Assembly (NCBI GenBank): GCA_015069185.1
Contig: SVJB01000005.1
Span: forward strand, 1 to 55,957
DNA from: Oscillospiraceae bacterium
GTDB lineage: Bacteria; Bacillota; Clostridia; UBA1212; UBA1255
Length of the DNA stretch: 55,957 nt
Direction: 5' to 3'
A program made the translations under genes and the position numbers. Under the pieces are notes generated by a model. That model had not been told where the DNA came from. It saw only the letters and a program-made list of their open reading frames with translations, and searched no databases. This document shows, in pieces, positions 25,468 through 33,725 of the stretch (position 1 is the stretch's first letter; each line of letters begins with the position of its first letter).

Positions 25468-26925
25468 ATGAAAAAAATTATTGCAATTGTGATTACAATC
25501 ATTATGTCATTGACACTGGTTGTTCCTGTTATGGCAGCACCTGGCGATGAAGGTTCAGTTACAATTAACGGAATAAGCACAAATAATACATACGAATTGT
25601 ATAAGTTGCTTGACCTGGAGAGTTACAATGTAACATCAGGAGCTTATTCTTACAAGGTTAATTCTGCGTGGAATGCATTCTTTGCTACACCTGAGGCTCA
25701 GGACTATATTGTTATAGACGGAGCTGGGTATGTAACATGGAAAGCTGCAGAAGATGATGATACAATAGCTGCTTTTGCTAAAATTGCATTAGCATATGCA
25801 AAAGTTAATTCTATCGCTCCTGTTAAGTCTTCTAAAAATCCCGGGGATTTTGTTATTACCGGAGATTCAGGTAAATTTTCAGGCCTTGAGCTTGGCTATT
25901 ATTTAGTTGACTCTACAGTAGGTGCTCTGTGTGGTCTTACAACAACAAATCCTGATGCATATATTGTTGCTAAAAATGTAATACCTACAATTGACAAGCA
26001 GGTAGAAGAAGATCTTACTCATCAATGGGGCGATGTTTCTACAGCAGATATCGGACAAGTTATTAATTTCCGAGTAACAATCAATGTACATGCAGGTGCA
26101 GAAAATTACGTGTTATATGATAAGTTTCCTACTGGACTTACATTCCAGGAAATAAGTACTATCGAACATATTAAGTCAGGCGGCAGTAGCAGTTCTTTGA
26201 CATTAGATACAGATTATACTATTGAAACAGGCGCAGGATTACCAGATGGCGCTTCTATGCGTATTCTTTTCAGCAAGGATTTCTGTGATAGTCTGGATAC
26301 AAACGATAAAGTAATAGTTTACTATACTGCTATGCTTAATCGTAACGCTGTTATCGCAGGCGCTGGCAATGTAAATACAGCGTGGCTTACTTTTGGTGAA
26401 GGCAATAAATCTGCAGAAGACTTTACTACTACATATACATACGCTATAGATATCGTTAAGACTGATTCTCAAAACATTCTTATAGACGGTGCTGAATTTA
26501 AGATTTATGACGCGCTTACAGGTGGAAGCGAAGTAAAAGTGGTTCTCATGGATGATGGCGTTACATATCGCAGAGCCAGAGATGACGAATCCGGAATTTC
26601 GATTGTTGTTAAAGATGGTAAAGTAAGAGTTGTTGGTTTTGATAATGGTATCTATTATCTGGAAGAAACAGTTGCTCCTTCTGGTTACAATAAGCTTACA
26701 TCAAGACATAAATTTACAATATCTGATGCAAACTTAGATTCTGTTTTCACTGATGGAATTTATTCAACAGGTTCCGGTGTACAAGTAATTAACAAGACAG
26801 GTTCTATGCTTCCGGAAACAGGTGGATTAGGTACAACTCTCTTCATCGTAGTTGGTGGTATGGCAGTTCTCTGTGCAGGTGTATTACTCTTTGCAAAGAA
26901 GAGAATGTCACAAATAGCTGAATAA
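25468..26925 (+). CDS. Major pilin (isopeptide-forming, LPETG)
   Basis: A 485-residue protein with signal peptide (ends VMAAPG), an isopeptide-forming backbone domain starting VTINGISTNNTYELYKLLDL, a D2-type domain (VIPTIDKQVEEDLTHQW...ADIGQVINFRVTI), and a C-terminal Cna-B-like domain with the E-box YYLEETVAPSGY. LPETGG lies 38 residues from the end, followed by a membrane helix and KKRMSQIAE. The Lys in DKQVEED may be the residue used for subunit linkage. The ATG at 25468 is 8 bases after AAAGGA, whereas the ATG at 25462 is only 2 bases from it, so I use the later one. A hairpin follows the gene before the sortase. Confidence 0.85.
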   Translation: MKKIIAIVITIIMSLTLVVPVMAAPGDEGSVTINGISTNNTYELYKLLDLESYNVTSGAYSYKVNSAWNAFFATPEAQDYIVIDGAGYVTWKAAEDDDTIAAFAKIALAYAKVNSIAPVKSSKNPGDFVITGDSGKFSGLELGYYLVDSTVGALCGLTTTNPDAYIVAKNVIPTIDKQVEEDLTHQWGDVSTADIGQVINFRVTINVHAGAENYVLYDKFPTGLTFQEISTIEHIKSGGSSSSLTLDTDYTIETGAGLPDGASMRILFSKDFCDSLDTNDKVIVYYTAMLNRNAVIAGAGNVNTAWLTFGEGNKSAEDFTTTYTYAIDIVKTDSQNILIDGAEFKIYDALTGGSEVKVVLMDDGVTYRRARDDESGISIVVKDGKVRVVGFDNGIYYLEETVAPSGYNKLTSRHKFTISDANLDSVFTDGIYSTGSGVQVINKTGSMLPETGGLGTTLFIVVGGMAVLCAGVLLFAKKRMSQIAE

Positions 26926-26940
26926 TCATTAGGTCTTTAA

Positions 26941-26969
26941 GAAGGGTATGATTAATACTCATACCCTTC
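26941..26969 (+). other. Intercistronic mRNA hairpin between pilin and sortase
   Basis: A perfect 11-bp stem (GAAGGGTATGA / TCATACCCTTC) with a 7-base loop and no T-run. It may protect the pilin mRNA 3' end or act as an attenuator, giving more pilin than sortase. Confidence 0.6.
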
Positions 26970-26981
26970 AGGTATTGGCGT

Positions 26982-27821
26982 ATGAAAAAGAAACATAAAT
27001 GGTCAACGTTTATACTTTTGTTGATTTTCTTTGTAGGGTTATCAACAATGCTATATCCTGCGATTAGTAGTTATTGGAATTCAAAAACACAATCGCAGGC
27101 TATCGTTGACTATGAAAAAATGCTTCAAAATATGCCAAAAGAAGACTATACAAAATTATTTGATGAAGCAGACGAATATAACGCGCAACTTGCATCATTG
27201 AATTCTCCACTGCTTGATTACAAGCAGTTAGATGGATACTATGATATTCTGAATTTGAGTGGGAATGGAATGATGGGATATATTATAATAGATAGCATAG
27301 GGGTAGAACTTCCACTGTATCATGGTACAGGAGATGATGTCCTGAGTGTTGCGGCAGGACATATGCAGGGATCCGCATTTCCTATTGGTGACGAGAGCGT
27401 GCACAGTGTTATATCTGCACACAGAGGGCTTCCCTCTGCGACACTTTTCACCCACTTAGACCGATTAGAAGAAGGCGATATATTTAAAGTAAAGATCCTT
27501 GATAGAACGATAACATATCAGGTAGATCAGATTAAAGTAATTAATCCTAACGACGCAAGCGCTCTTAAAATAGAAGATGGGAAAGATTATTGTACTTTAC
27601 TAACGTGTACGCCCTACGGAATTAATACACACCGATTGCTTGTTAGAGGTCAAAGAATAGATACCATAAGTGAACAGAAAATTTATGTAATATCAGATGC
27701 GTATCAAATCGATTCTTTGATAGTAACACCGATAGTGGCACTGCCTATATTATTTACTCTCATGGTAATTGTGCTTTTCAAACCGGTGAAAAAAGATGAC
27801 TTGGGAGATGAAATTCTGTGA
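26982..27821 (+). CDS. Class C pilus sortase
   Basis: A 279-residue membrane transpeptidase with helices near both ends (about 9-28 and 240-262), as usual for class C. The catalytic triad is intact: H147 in ISAHRGLPS, C209 in LLTCTPYG and R218 in NTHRLLVRG. It polymerises pilins by joining the Thr of LPXTG to a pilin Lys. It follows the major pilin after a hairpin and overlaps the basal pilin gene (GTGA), so these two are translationally coupled. This is the only sortase with a visible active site in the window. Confidence 0.9.
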   Translation: MKKKHKWSTFILLLIFFVGLSTMLYPAISSYWNSKTQSQAIVDYEKMLQNMPKEDYTKLFDEADEYNAQLASLNSPLLDYKQLDGYYDILNLSGNGMMGYIIIDSIGVELPLYHGTGDDVLSVAAGHMQGSAFPIGDESVHSVISAHRGLPSATLFTHLDRLEEGDIFKVKILDRTITYQVDQIKVINPNDASALKIEDGKDYCTLLTCTPYGINTHRLLVRGQRIDTISEQKIYVISDAYQIDSLIVTPIVALPILFTLMVIVLFKPVKKDDLGDEIL

Positions 27822-28747
27822 AAAAATATTTAGCAAAAACATTTATATTTATTTTAATATTGTGTTTAATTATGGGAAACACAGTGTTTATTCATGCTGC
27901 TAATCCTATCGATCCACAAAGACCATCTTCTTTGACTATTCAATATAAATATTCACAAAAAACTTATAGCGATCTTAGTGTAAAAATATATCGTATTGCA
28001 GAAGTGTTTGAAAATGGTACATATTCCTTAACCGGCATTTTCAAGAGTTATCCTGTGAATATTTATGGAATTACATCTCAGGCGGAATGGAAAAAAATAG
28101 CAGTCACACTTGCTGCATATATAGCTGCTGATGATATCCCTGCGACTTGTGAGGGCGCGACAGATAACGAAGGAAAGGTGATGTTTGAAAATCTTTCTCC
28201 AGGCATGTATTTAACATTATCTGTACGTAGTCAACAAGACGGAGAAATTATTGTTTTTGAAGATTTTCTCACAGTGCTACTTTATCCATCTGAAGAAGGT
28301 GAGCATCAATATGATGTATCTGTATATCCAAAATGTGAATCTTATACACCTGCTCCGGAGCATAAAGAACATAAAGTTGTTAAGCAGTGGCAGGATGGCG
28401 GCTATGCAGATATAAGACCACAAAAAGTTGATGTGGATATATATAAAAATGGTGTATTACAGTTTTCACAGACACTTTCTTCTGATAATGGTTGGGTATA
28501 TCGATGGGAAGCTATGGATGATGGCAGCAGATGGCAGGCTGTAGAACGAAATGTTCCGGCAGAGTATACCGTGACTGTTGCTGAAAATGGTGAAACAATA
28601 ATTATAACAAATGTATATAATCATGGAATTATTGAGCCGCCACCTACCGGGGAGACCGGTGTAATATGGCCGTATATATTAAGTCTTAGCGTATCGGGAA
28701 TATTAATAATAGCGTTTTCAATTTGGAGCAAGAGGAAAGCAACATGA
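27818..28747 (+). CDS. Minor/basal pilin with Cna-B domains and PPPTG sorting motif
   Basis: A 309-residue protein with signal peptide (to about residue 26), a first pilin-type domain (SLTIQYKYSQKTYSDLSVKI), a Cna-B domain (VVKQWQDGGYADIRPQKVDV, with AEYTVTVAENGETIIITNVY at its end), and a variant sorting signal PPPTG 36 residues from the end, then a helix and WSKRKAT. Start is GTG overlapping the sortase stop. The variant PPPTG in place of LPXTG is common for the base subunit, which is usually linked to the wall last. Its small size and place fit that role. Confidence 0.75.
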   Translation: MKKYLAKTFIFILILCLIMGNTVFIHAANPIDPQRPSSLTIQYKYSQKTYSDLSVKIYRIAEVFENGTYSLTGIFKSYPVNIYGITSQAEWKKIAVTLAAYIAADDIPATCEGATDNEGKVMFENLSPGMYLTLSVRSQQDGEIIVFEDFLTVLLYPSEEGEHQYDVSVYPKCESYTPAPEHKEHKVVKQWQDGGYADIRPQKVDVDIYKNGVLQFSQTLSSDNGWVYRWEAMDDGSRWQAVERNVPAEYTVTVAENGETIIITNVYNHGIIEPPPTGETGVIWPYILSLSVSGILIIAFSIWSKRKAT

Positions 28748-29331
28748 AAAAGCATATGAAAGAACGAATAGCACAGATTGCATTAATTATAGGGATTGTT
28801 ATTGTTCTGTGCGCAGTGGTGCTTGTGATTAATACCGAATTTTCAAGCAAGAGCTCCATTCGTAAGAATAAAGAAATAGTTCAAGAACTTTATTCCTTAA
28901 TGCCGGAAATATCCGGTGGTTTTCTCGATGACCGTATTGATACCACTATGCCTCTGTTAGAAATAAATGGTGAAAATTTTGCCGGTGTTATTGAGATTCC
29001 TAAATTTAATAGAACTTTGCCAATTTGTGGTGTATGGGACAGATCAAAAATAAAACAATTCCCCTGTGTTTATACCGGAAGTATTTATGACAACAGCCTT
29101 ATAATTGGAGGCTGCGACGAGACAGGACATTTTGATTTTATGAAAACAATATCAGAGGGTGATATTGTTTTTGTTACTGACACAACCGGGGCAAGATTTT
29201 CATATACTATTCAGAAAATTGAAGTAACAAAAGATGTATCCAGTAACAATCTGATATCAGGAAATTACAATTTGGTATTGTTTGCACGAAATACAAGATC
29301 ATTAGATTACACGGTTATTAGGCTGATGTAA
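28744..29331 (+). CDS. Sortase homologue lacking catalytic residues
   Basis: A 195-residue protein with one N-terminal membrane helix and a sortase-like beta-barrel: FAGVIEIPKFNRTLPICGVW, YDNSLIIGGCDETGHFDF, GDIVFVTDTTGARFSYTI, NYNLVLFARNTRSLDYTVIRL. In the aligned positions the catalytic His is C124 (IIGGCDE) and the catalytic Cys falls at R182 (LFARNT); a C-terminal Arg (R193) remains. The frame is intact and coupled to the basal pilin by ATGA overlap, so it is kept rather than decaying. I infer a non-enzymatic role in the pilus machine, such as holding pilins or the true sortase. ATG at 28744 chosen after AGAGGA. Confidence 0.75.
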   Translation: MKKHMKERIAQIALIIGIVIVLCAVVLVINTEFSSKSSIRKNKEIVQELYSLMPEISGGFLDDRIDTTMPLLEINGENFAGVIEIPKFNRTLPICGVWDRSKIKQFPCVYTGSIYDNSLIIGGCDETGHFDFMKTISEGDIVFVTDTTGARFSYTIQKIEVTKDVSSNNLISGNYNLVLFARNTRSLDYTVIRLM

Positions 29332-29437
29332 TTTACAACACTTTGATTAATTCATCTAATTCTAAAATTGTAGAATACAAGTCAACTTTTATGTATACAA
29401 CTGAAACTTTTTTTGCTGTGGTGGTGAAGTATTCCTA

Positions 29438-29466
29438 TTGTCTTGCACTGCTAAACTTGTTAAAAT
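29438..29466 (+). promoter_or_regulatory. SigA-type promoter for the BNR-protein gene
   Basis: -35 TTGTCT (29438-29443), 17-bp spacer, -10 TAAAAT (29461-29466). A small inverted repeat, TTGCG-ATAG-CGCAA (29491-29504), lies between the promoter and the start codon. Apart from this I see no coding sequence or RNA element in 29332-29539. Confidence 0.5.
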
Positions 29467-29539
29467 ACAAATAAGCACATAAACGCACCTTGCGATAGCG
29501 CAAAACGATACTCTATATAGAAAGAAACAGGAATACAAT

Positions 29540-31801
29540 ATGAAAAAAATAACAGCTTTTATACTTGCATGTATTATTGCAATCGGATTGCTCAGCACTG
29601 ATTTTCTTGCCGAAGACGAAATATCTTGGGGCGGATATTTTCTTATGAAGAATGCTGTGAGAAACCAAACTACCGGTATTAATTATAAGATAGGAACAAC
29701 TTTGTCAACTAACAAATCCGGTACGACTGAGGAAGGTGTTAAGCTTGTCCCGAAGAAAACAGCACCATACCTTACTTTTAATTTTACAGAAGGTGATGGA
29801 ATATACGGTACGGATGCAGATTATTTTCCTTATTTAGTTATAAAAGTTAAGTTGAGTAGAGTACCTTATGCTACAGAAATTAATAATATTGGCGTGAATA
29901 TTAATGGCAATAAAATCGGCGAGAGTAACTATGTAGGTGTTTCATATGCAGATACTACCGATTGGCAGATTGTTGTTATTGACCTTTCAAATGCGGATTT
30001 TATAGGCTGTGTTGAATCTATTAAGATATATTTAATGGAAAGTGCCAGTCTGGATACACCTATAACATTTATATATGAATATTTTGCGTTTTTAAGATCA
30101 GAAGAGGCAGTTGCTTCACTGAAGAATCAGTATAACGGAGATATTGTTTCATATGTAAACAGTGTTCCGAAAGGAGAAATACCTGGTAATTATCCTACAA
30201 AAACACCTATACCCGCGGCAACAAGGAGACCGGGTCCGGATACTCCATGGCCATGGCAGAACGAACTTGATATATCCGGAGATAGAACAACATCGCCCGG
30301 TCAATCCAGCATATTGGTTGAGAACGCTTCGTATACATGGTGGAATAATAAACAGGCTATAAGATATGTAGATAAAAAAGATCAAACATATATATCACAT
30401 GCAACCGAGTCGGGCGGTATTTGTATCACAAGTTACGATCATAATACAGGCAATATTCAGACTTCCGTACTCGCGCAATTCAACCTAGTTGATGATCATA
30501 ATTCTCCGGGTCTTGCAATATTGCCCGATGGAAGAATTCTTGCAGTGTACAGTAGACATAATGCTGATACAAAATTAAGATGGAAAGTATCTACTAATGC
30601 AGAAGATATAACAAGCTTTAGCGAAGAAAAATACGTGGAATGTAACAAGAAGGTTACGTATGCCCAAATATATAGAATTAGTTATGAAGAATATAGAGTT
30701 TTCTACCGCGCAGTGACTGGTTGGGCTACAAGAGTATATAATTGGGTATATGATGAATGGTCTGACGAGGTCAGATGGATAGAGGAGAAGAAGGGCTCTC
30801 AATATTACTTATGGGTACAGGAGGATGTTGCAGAAGGAAGGCTTAATATATTTATGACTGGCCATCCTAAGGGCGGCTATGATCAGAATATTCGTTTTGG
30901 ATATTTTGACGCTGATAGTAATATTTGTAAATTGGACGGTACTGTAATCGGTAATCTTGATGTACAGGCAAGTAAGATCCTCACACCAAGAGATTTTACA
31001 GATATTGTATATGAAGCCTCAGAAAATGAGCATACTAGACTATATGACATGACATATATGAGTGATAAGATGGGCGTACTATACGGCGTAGGTGTAGGCA
31101 CGGAGGATACCAGCAAATATTACTATGCTTATTATGATCAAGAAACAAATACCTGGATAAAGAATTTAATTTGTGATAGTGGTAAGTGGTTAGTTGCAGG
31201 CAATATGTACTTCGGTGGTATTAGTTATGACAGAAAAGACATGCAAACAATATACGTATCCAGACGCGAGGGCGATGTGTGCCGACTTGAGAAATGGCAC
31301 ACAGATGATTATGGCGCAACATGGAAAATTGTAGATATTATAGATGAAGCTGCCTCTGAAGACATTGTTGTAATGAGACCCATATCTCCGTATAATGCCC
31401 ATGATGATATCGATGTCATATACATCAAAGGAACATATCCATCATATTCAACTTTTAATACAGAACTAATGATATATGGCGATGAAGCACCGGCAACTCC
31501 GACTCAAAAACCGACACCTAATAATACGCCTGCGCCGGCAACTCCGACTCAGAAGCCGACACCTGACAATACGCCTGCGCCGGCAACTCCGACTCAAAAG
31601 CCGACACCTGACAATACACCTGTGCCGGCAACTCCGACTCAAAAGCCGACACCTGATAATACACCTGTGCCGACAACCAAAGAGCCGGTTACCACTAAGG
31701 CTCCAAAAAACAATAAGAACTGTGGCGCATCATCTGCAATAGCACAAATAATGTTTGTTTTAGGAGCAACACTGATAATTAAAAGAAAAGGAGTTCTCTG
31801 A
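29540..31801 (+). CDS. Surface BNR-type (BNR_4-like) beta-propeller protein with CGASSAIAQ C-terminal signal
   Basis: A 753-residue protein. After a signal peptide (to about 25) comes a 170-residue beta-sandwich (YFPYLVIKVKLS, WQIVVIDLSNADFIG), then a beta-propeller of the BNR_4 type: WWNNKQAIRYVDKKDQTYIS, DDHNSPGLAILPDGRILAVYSRHN, TYAQIYRISYEEYRVFYR, YDMTYMSDKMGVLYGVG. The His in DDHNSP and YSRH are conserved marks of that family, which includes glycan lyases and hydrolases. A proline-rich stalk of four 15-residue repeats (ATPTQKPTPDN) and the tail CGASSAIAQ, hydrophobic stretch, IKRKGVL follow. It likely acts on or binds an acidic or deoxy-sugar polysaccharide; the substrate cannot be read. 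Confidence 0.65.
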   Translation: MKKITAFILACIIAIGLLSTDFLAEDEISWGGYFLMKNAVRNQTTGINYKIGTTLSTNKSGTTEEGVKLVPKKTAPYLTFNFTEGDGIYGTDADYFPYLVIKVKLSRVPYATEINNIGVNINGNKIGESNYVGVSYADTTDWQIVVIDLSNADFIGCVESIKIYLMESASLDTPITFIYEYFAFLRSEEAVASLKNQYNGDIVSYVNSVPKGEIPGNYPTKTPIPAATRRPGPDTPWPWQNELDISGDRTTSPGQSSILVENASYTWWNNKQAIRYVDKKDQTYISHATESGGICITSYDHNTGNIQTSVLAQFNLVDDHNSPGLAILPDGRILAVYSRHNADTKLRWKVSTNAEDITSFSEEKYVECNKKVTYAQIYRISYEEYRVFYRAVTGWATRVYNWVYDEWSDEVRWIEEKKGSQYYLWVQEDVAEGRLNIFMTGHPKGGYDQNIRFGYFDADSNICKLDGTVIGNLDVQASKILTPRDFTDIVYEASENEHTRLYDMTYMSDKMGVLYGVGVGTEDTSKYYYAYYDQETNTWIKNLICDSGKWLVAGNMYFGGISYDRKDMQTIYVSRREGDVCRLEKWHTDDYGATWKIVDIIDEAASEDIVVMRPISPYNAHDDIDVIYIKGTYPSYSTFNTELMIYGDEAPATPTQKPTPNNTPAPATPTQKPTPDNTPAPATPTQKPTPDNTPVPATPTQKPTPDNTPVPTTKEPVTTKAPKNNKNCGASSAIAQIMFVLGATLIIKRKGVL
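31487..31666 (+). repeat. Four tandem 45-bp repeats (proline-rich stalk)
   Basis: Four nearly identical 45-bp units encode [AV]PATPTQKPTP[DN]NTP in the BNR protein. A partial fifth unit (GTGCCGACAACC) follows. Unit length is a multiple of three, so changes in copy number would alter stalk length without breaking the frame. Confidence 0.9.
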
Positions 31802-31832
31802 TATTAAGGATAGAGAGAAAATTTTTAATCTG

Positions 31833-33356
31833 ATGAAAACCAAAATGTATGTTGCAATAGATCTCAAGTCATTTTATGCTTCCGTTGAATGTATTGAGCG
31901 TGGACTCAATCCGATGACTACGAATTTAGTGGTGGCAGATGCATCACGGACGCAGAAAACCATATGTCTAGCTGTAACACCGGCGCTTAAAGCTCGTGGT
32001 ATACCGGGCCGTCCCAGATTATTTGAAGTAGTGCAGAAGGTTAGTGAGATAAATTCTATGCGTCTTGCGACGGCGCCCGGGCATATTTTCACAGGTAGCT
32101 CTATAGACGATGAACTTCTGAATCGAGATCCTGGGCTGTCTGTTGACTATATTGCCGCTCCGCCAAGAATGGCATATTATATTGAATATAGTACTCGTAT
32201 TTATAATGTTTATCTAAAATATATCGCCCCTGAGGATATTCATGTGTATTCCATAGATGAAGTGTTTATGGATGTAACTGCATACCTGAATACGTATAAA
32301 ATGACACCTCATGAATTTACATCTATGGTAATCAAGGATGTTATGACAACGACAGGCATCACAGCGACTGCAGGTATCGGGCCAAATATGTATTTGTGTA
32401 AAGTGGCATTGGATATTGCTGCAAAACACACAGAGCCTGATGAAAATGGTGTACGTATTGCGGAACTTGATGAGATGTCTTACAGAAAACAGCTGTGGCA
32501 TCACAGGCCGCTTACTGATTTCTGGCGAGTAGGTAAAGGATATGCAAAGAAACTGGAAACTCATGGATTGTACACAATGGGAGATGTTGCCAGGTGCTCT
32601 ATTGGTAAGGAAAATGAGTACTATAATGAGGATTTGTTATATAAATTGTTTGGAGTGAATGCCCAGCTTCTAATAGATCATGCCTGGGGTTGGGAGCCAT
32701 GTACTATTGCTGATATTAAGGCATACAAGCCTGATAATCATAGCTTGGTGTCCGGGCAGGTACTTCACTCTCCATATACATTTGATAAGGCCGGCCTTGT
32801 TGTACGCGAGATGGCAGATATGCTTGTGCTTGATCTTGTTGACAAAAGAATGGTAACAAAACAAATCATCCTCACAATTGGATATGATATTGACAATCTT
32901 ACTGATCCGGAGAAGGCAAAGAATTATACAGGAGAGATAACTATTGACGCATACGGACGCAAAGTGCCAAAACATGCTCACGGCACTATAAATCTGGAAC
33001 AATTTACATCTTCGTCCAAAATTATAATCAATGCAGTAAATGAACTGTATAACAGGATCACAAATCCTGATTTGCTAGTGAGGCGTATATCTCTTGCTGC
33101 CGGCCTGGTTATTACTGAGCAACAGGCGCAAGAGAATAAGGGGGTTGAACAATACGATCTTTTTACAGATTATGAGGAACAACAAAAGAAACGTGAAGAG
33201 GAAGAAAGAGCATTAATGCGTGAAAAGAATATGCAAAAGGCAATGCTTGATATAAAGAAAAAATACGGTAAAAATGCAGTTTTAAAGGGTATGAATCTAG
33301 AAGAAGGAGCTACCGCAAAGGGTAGAAATTCTCAGATAGGAGGACATCGGGCATGA
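31833..33356 (+). CDS. Y-family DNA polymerase (UvrX/DinB-type)
   Basis: A 507-residue error-prone polymerase subunit. The palm motifs are intact: D10 in YVAIDLKSFYASVE and the acidic pair in VYSIDEVFMDVT near residues 138-149. The little-finger region and a charged tail (EEQQKKREEEERALMREK) follow. It copies past lesions in DNA. It is the UvrX/YqjW-like form found in Firmicutes, often on mobile or accessory DNA. It overlaps the next small gene by 4 bp. No LexA (SOS) box is evident upstream, where only 31 bp separate it from the BNR gene, so readthrough from that gene is possible. Confidence 0.85.
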   Translation: MKTKMYVAIDLKSFYASVECIERGLNPMTTNLVVADASRTQKTICLAVTPALKARGIPGRPRLFEVVQKVSEINSMRLATAPGHIFTGSSIDDELLNRDPGLSVDYIAAPPRMAYYIEYSTRIYNVYLKYIAPEDIHVYSIDEVFMDVTAYLNTYKMTPHEFTSMVIKDVMTTTGITATAGIGPNMYLCKVALDIAAKHTEPDENGVRIAELDEMSYRKQLWHHRPLTDFWRVGKGYAKKLETHGLYTMGDVARCSIGKENEYYNEDLLYKLFGVNAQLLIDHAWGWEPCTIADIKAYKPDNHSLVSGQVLHSPYTFDKAGLVVREMADMLVLDLVDKRMVTKQIILTIGYDIDNLTDPEKAKNYTGEITIDAYGRKVPKHAHGTINLEQFTSSSKIIINAVNELYNRITNPDLLVRRISLAAGLVITEQQAQENKGVEQYDLFTDYEEQQKKREEEERALMREKNMQKAMLDIKKKYGKNAVLKGMNLEEGATAKGRNSQIGGHRA

Positions 33357-33580
33357 ATGAATCGTACAAAGATGAACTGGGACGCAGACGCTCGTATGAA
33401 GATATAATTAATCTGCCACATCATGTGTCCTACAAACATGTTCCTATGTCTATATCAGAAAGAGCAGCCCAGTTTGCGCCTTTCTCTGCGCTTACAGGCT
33501 ATGAAGACGCCATTAGTGAGACTATAGCAGAGAATCAAAGAAGAATGTTGGCAGGAAATCCCAAATGGGAAGAGGATTAG
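33353..33580 (+). CDS. Small YolD-like partner of the Y-family polymerase
   Basis: A 75-residue protein that overlaps the polymerase gene by ATGA. The central motif MSISERAAQFAPFSALTGYEDAI is typical of small proteins paired with Y-family polymerases in Clostridia and related to YolD. YolD-type proteins are thought to bind the polymerase or limit its activity; that role is inferred from pairing. Confidence 0.75.
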   Translation: MNESYKDELGRRRSYEDIINLPHHVSYKHVPMSISERAAQFAPFSALTGYEDAISETIAENQRRMLAGNPKWEED

Positions 33581-33621
33581 AATTATAATGCGCGCCAAGT
33601 GAGAAATATTACAAAAAAATC

Positions 33622-33663
33622 ACGGAATCGTCCATTTACCTATGACGCATTACGACATAAAAT
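33622..33663 (+). promoter_or_regulatory. Promoter with ACGG-N6-CCATT operator for the glycosidase-like pair
   Basis: ACGGAATCGTCCATT (33622-33636) matches ACGGTATCGTGCATT at 196-210 in 13 of 15 positions. As at the two other sites, its last T overlaps a candidate -35 (TTACCT, 33636-33641), followed by a 16-bp spacer and -10 TAAAAT (33658-33663). A second GCATT box at 21-bp spacing is not present here. Confidence 0.55.
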
Positions 33664-33725
33664 GTTCATAAAATACAAATATATTTTTAAATTGTTATAT
33701 AAGCTATCACGGAGGGGATACGTTA

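Noticed and set aside
31487-31666. CRISPR-like array
   Set aside because: The repeats are contiguous 45-bp coding units without spacers, in frame with a surface protein.
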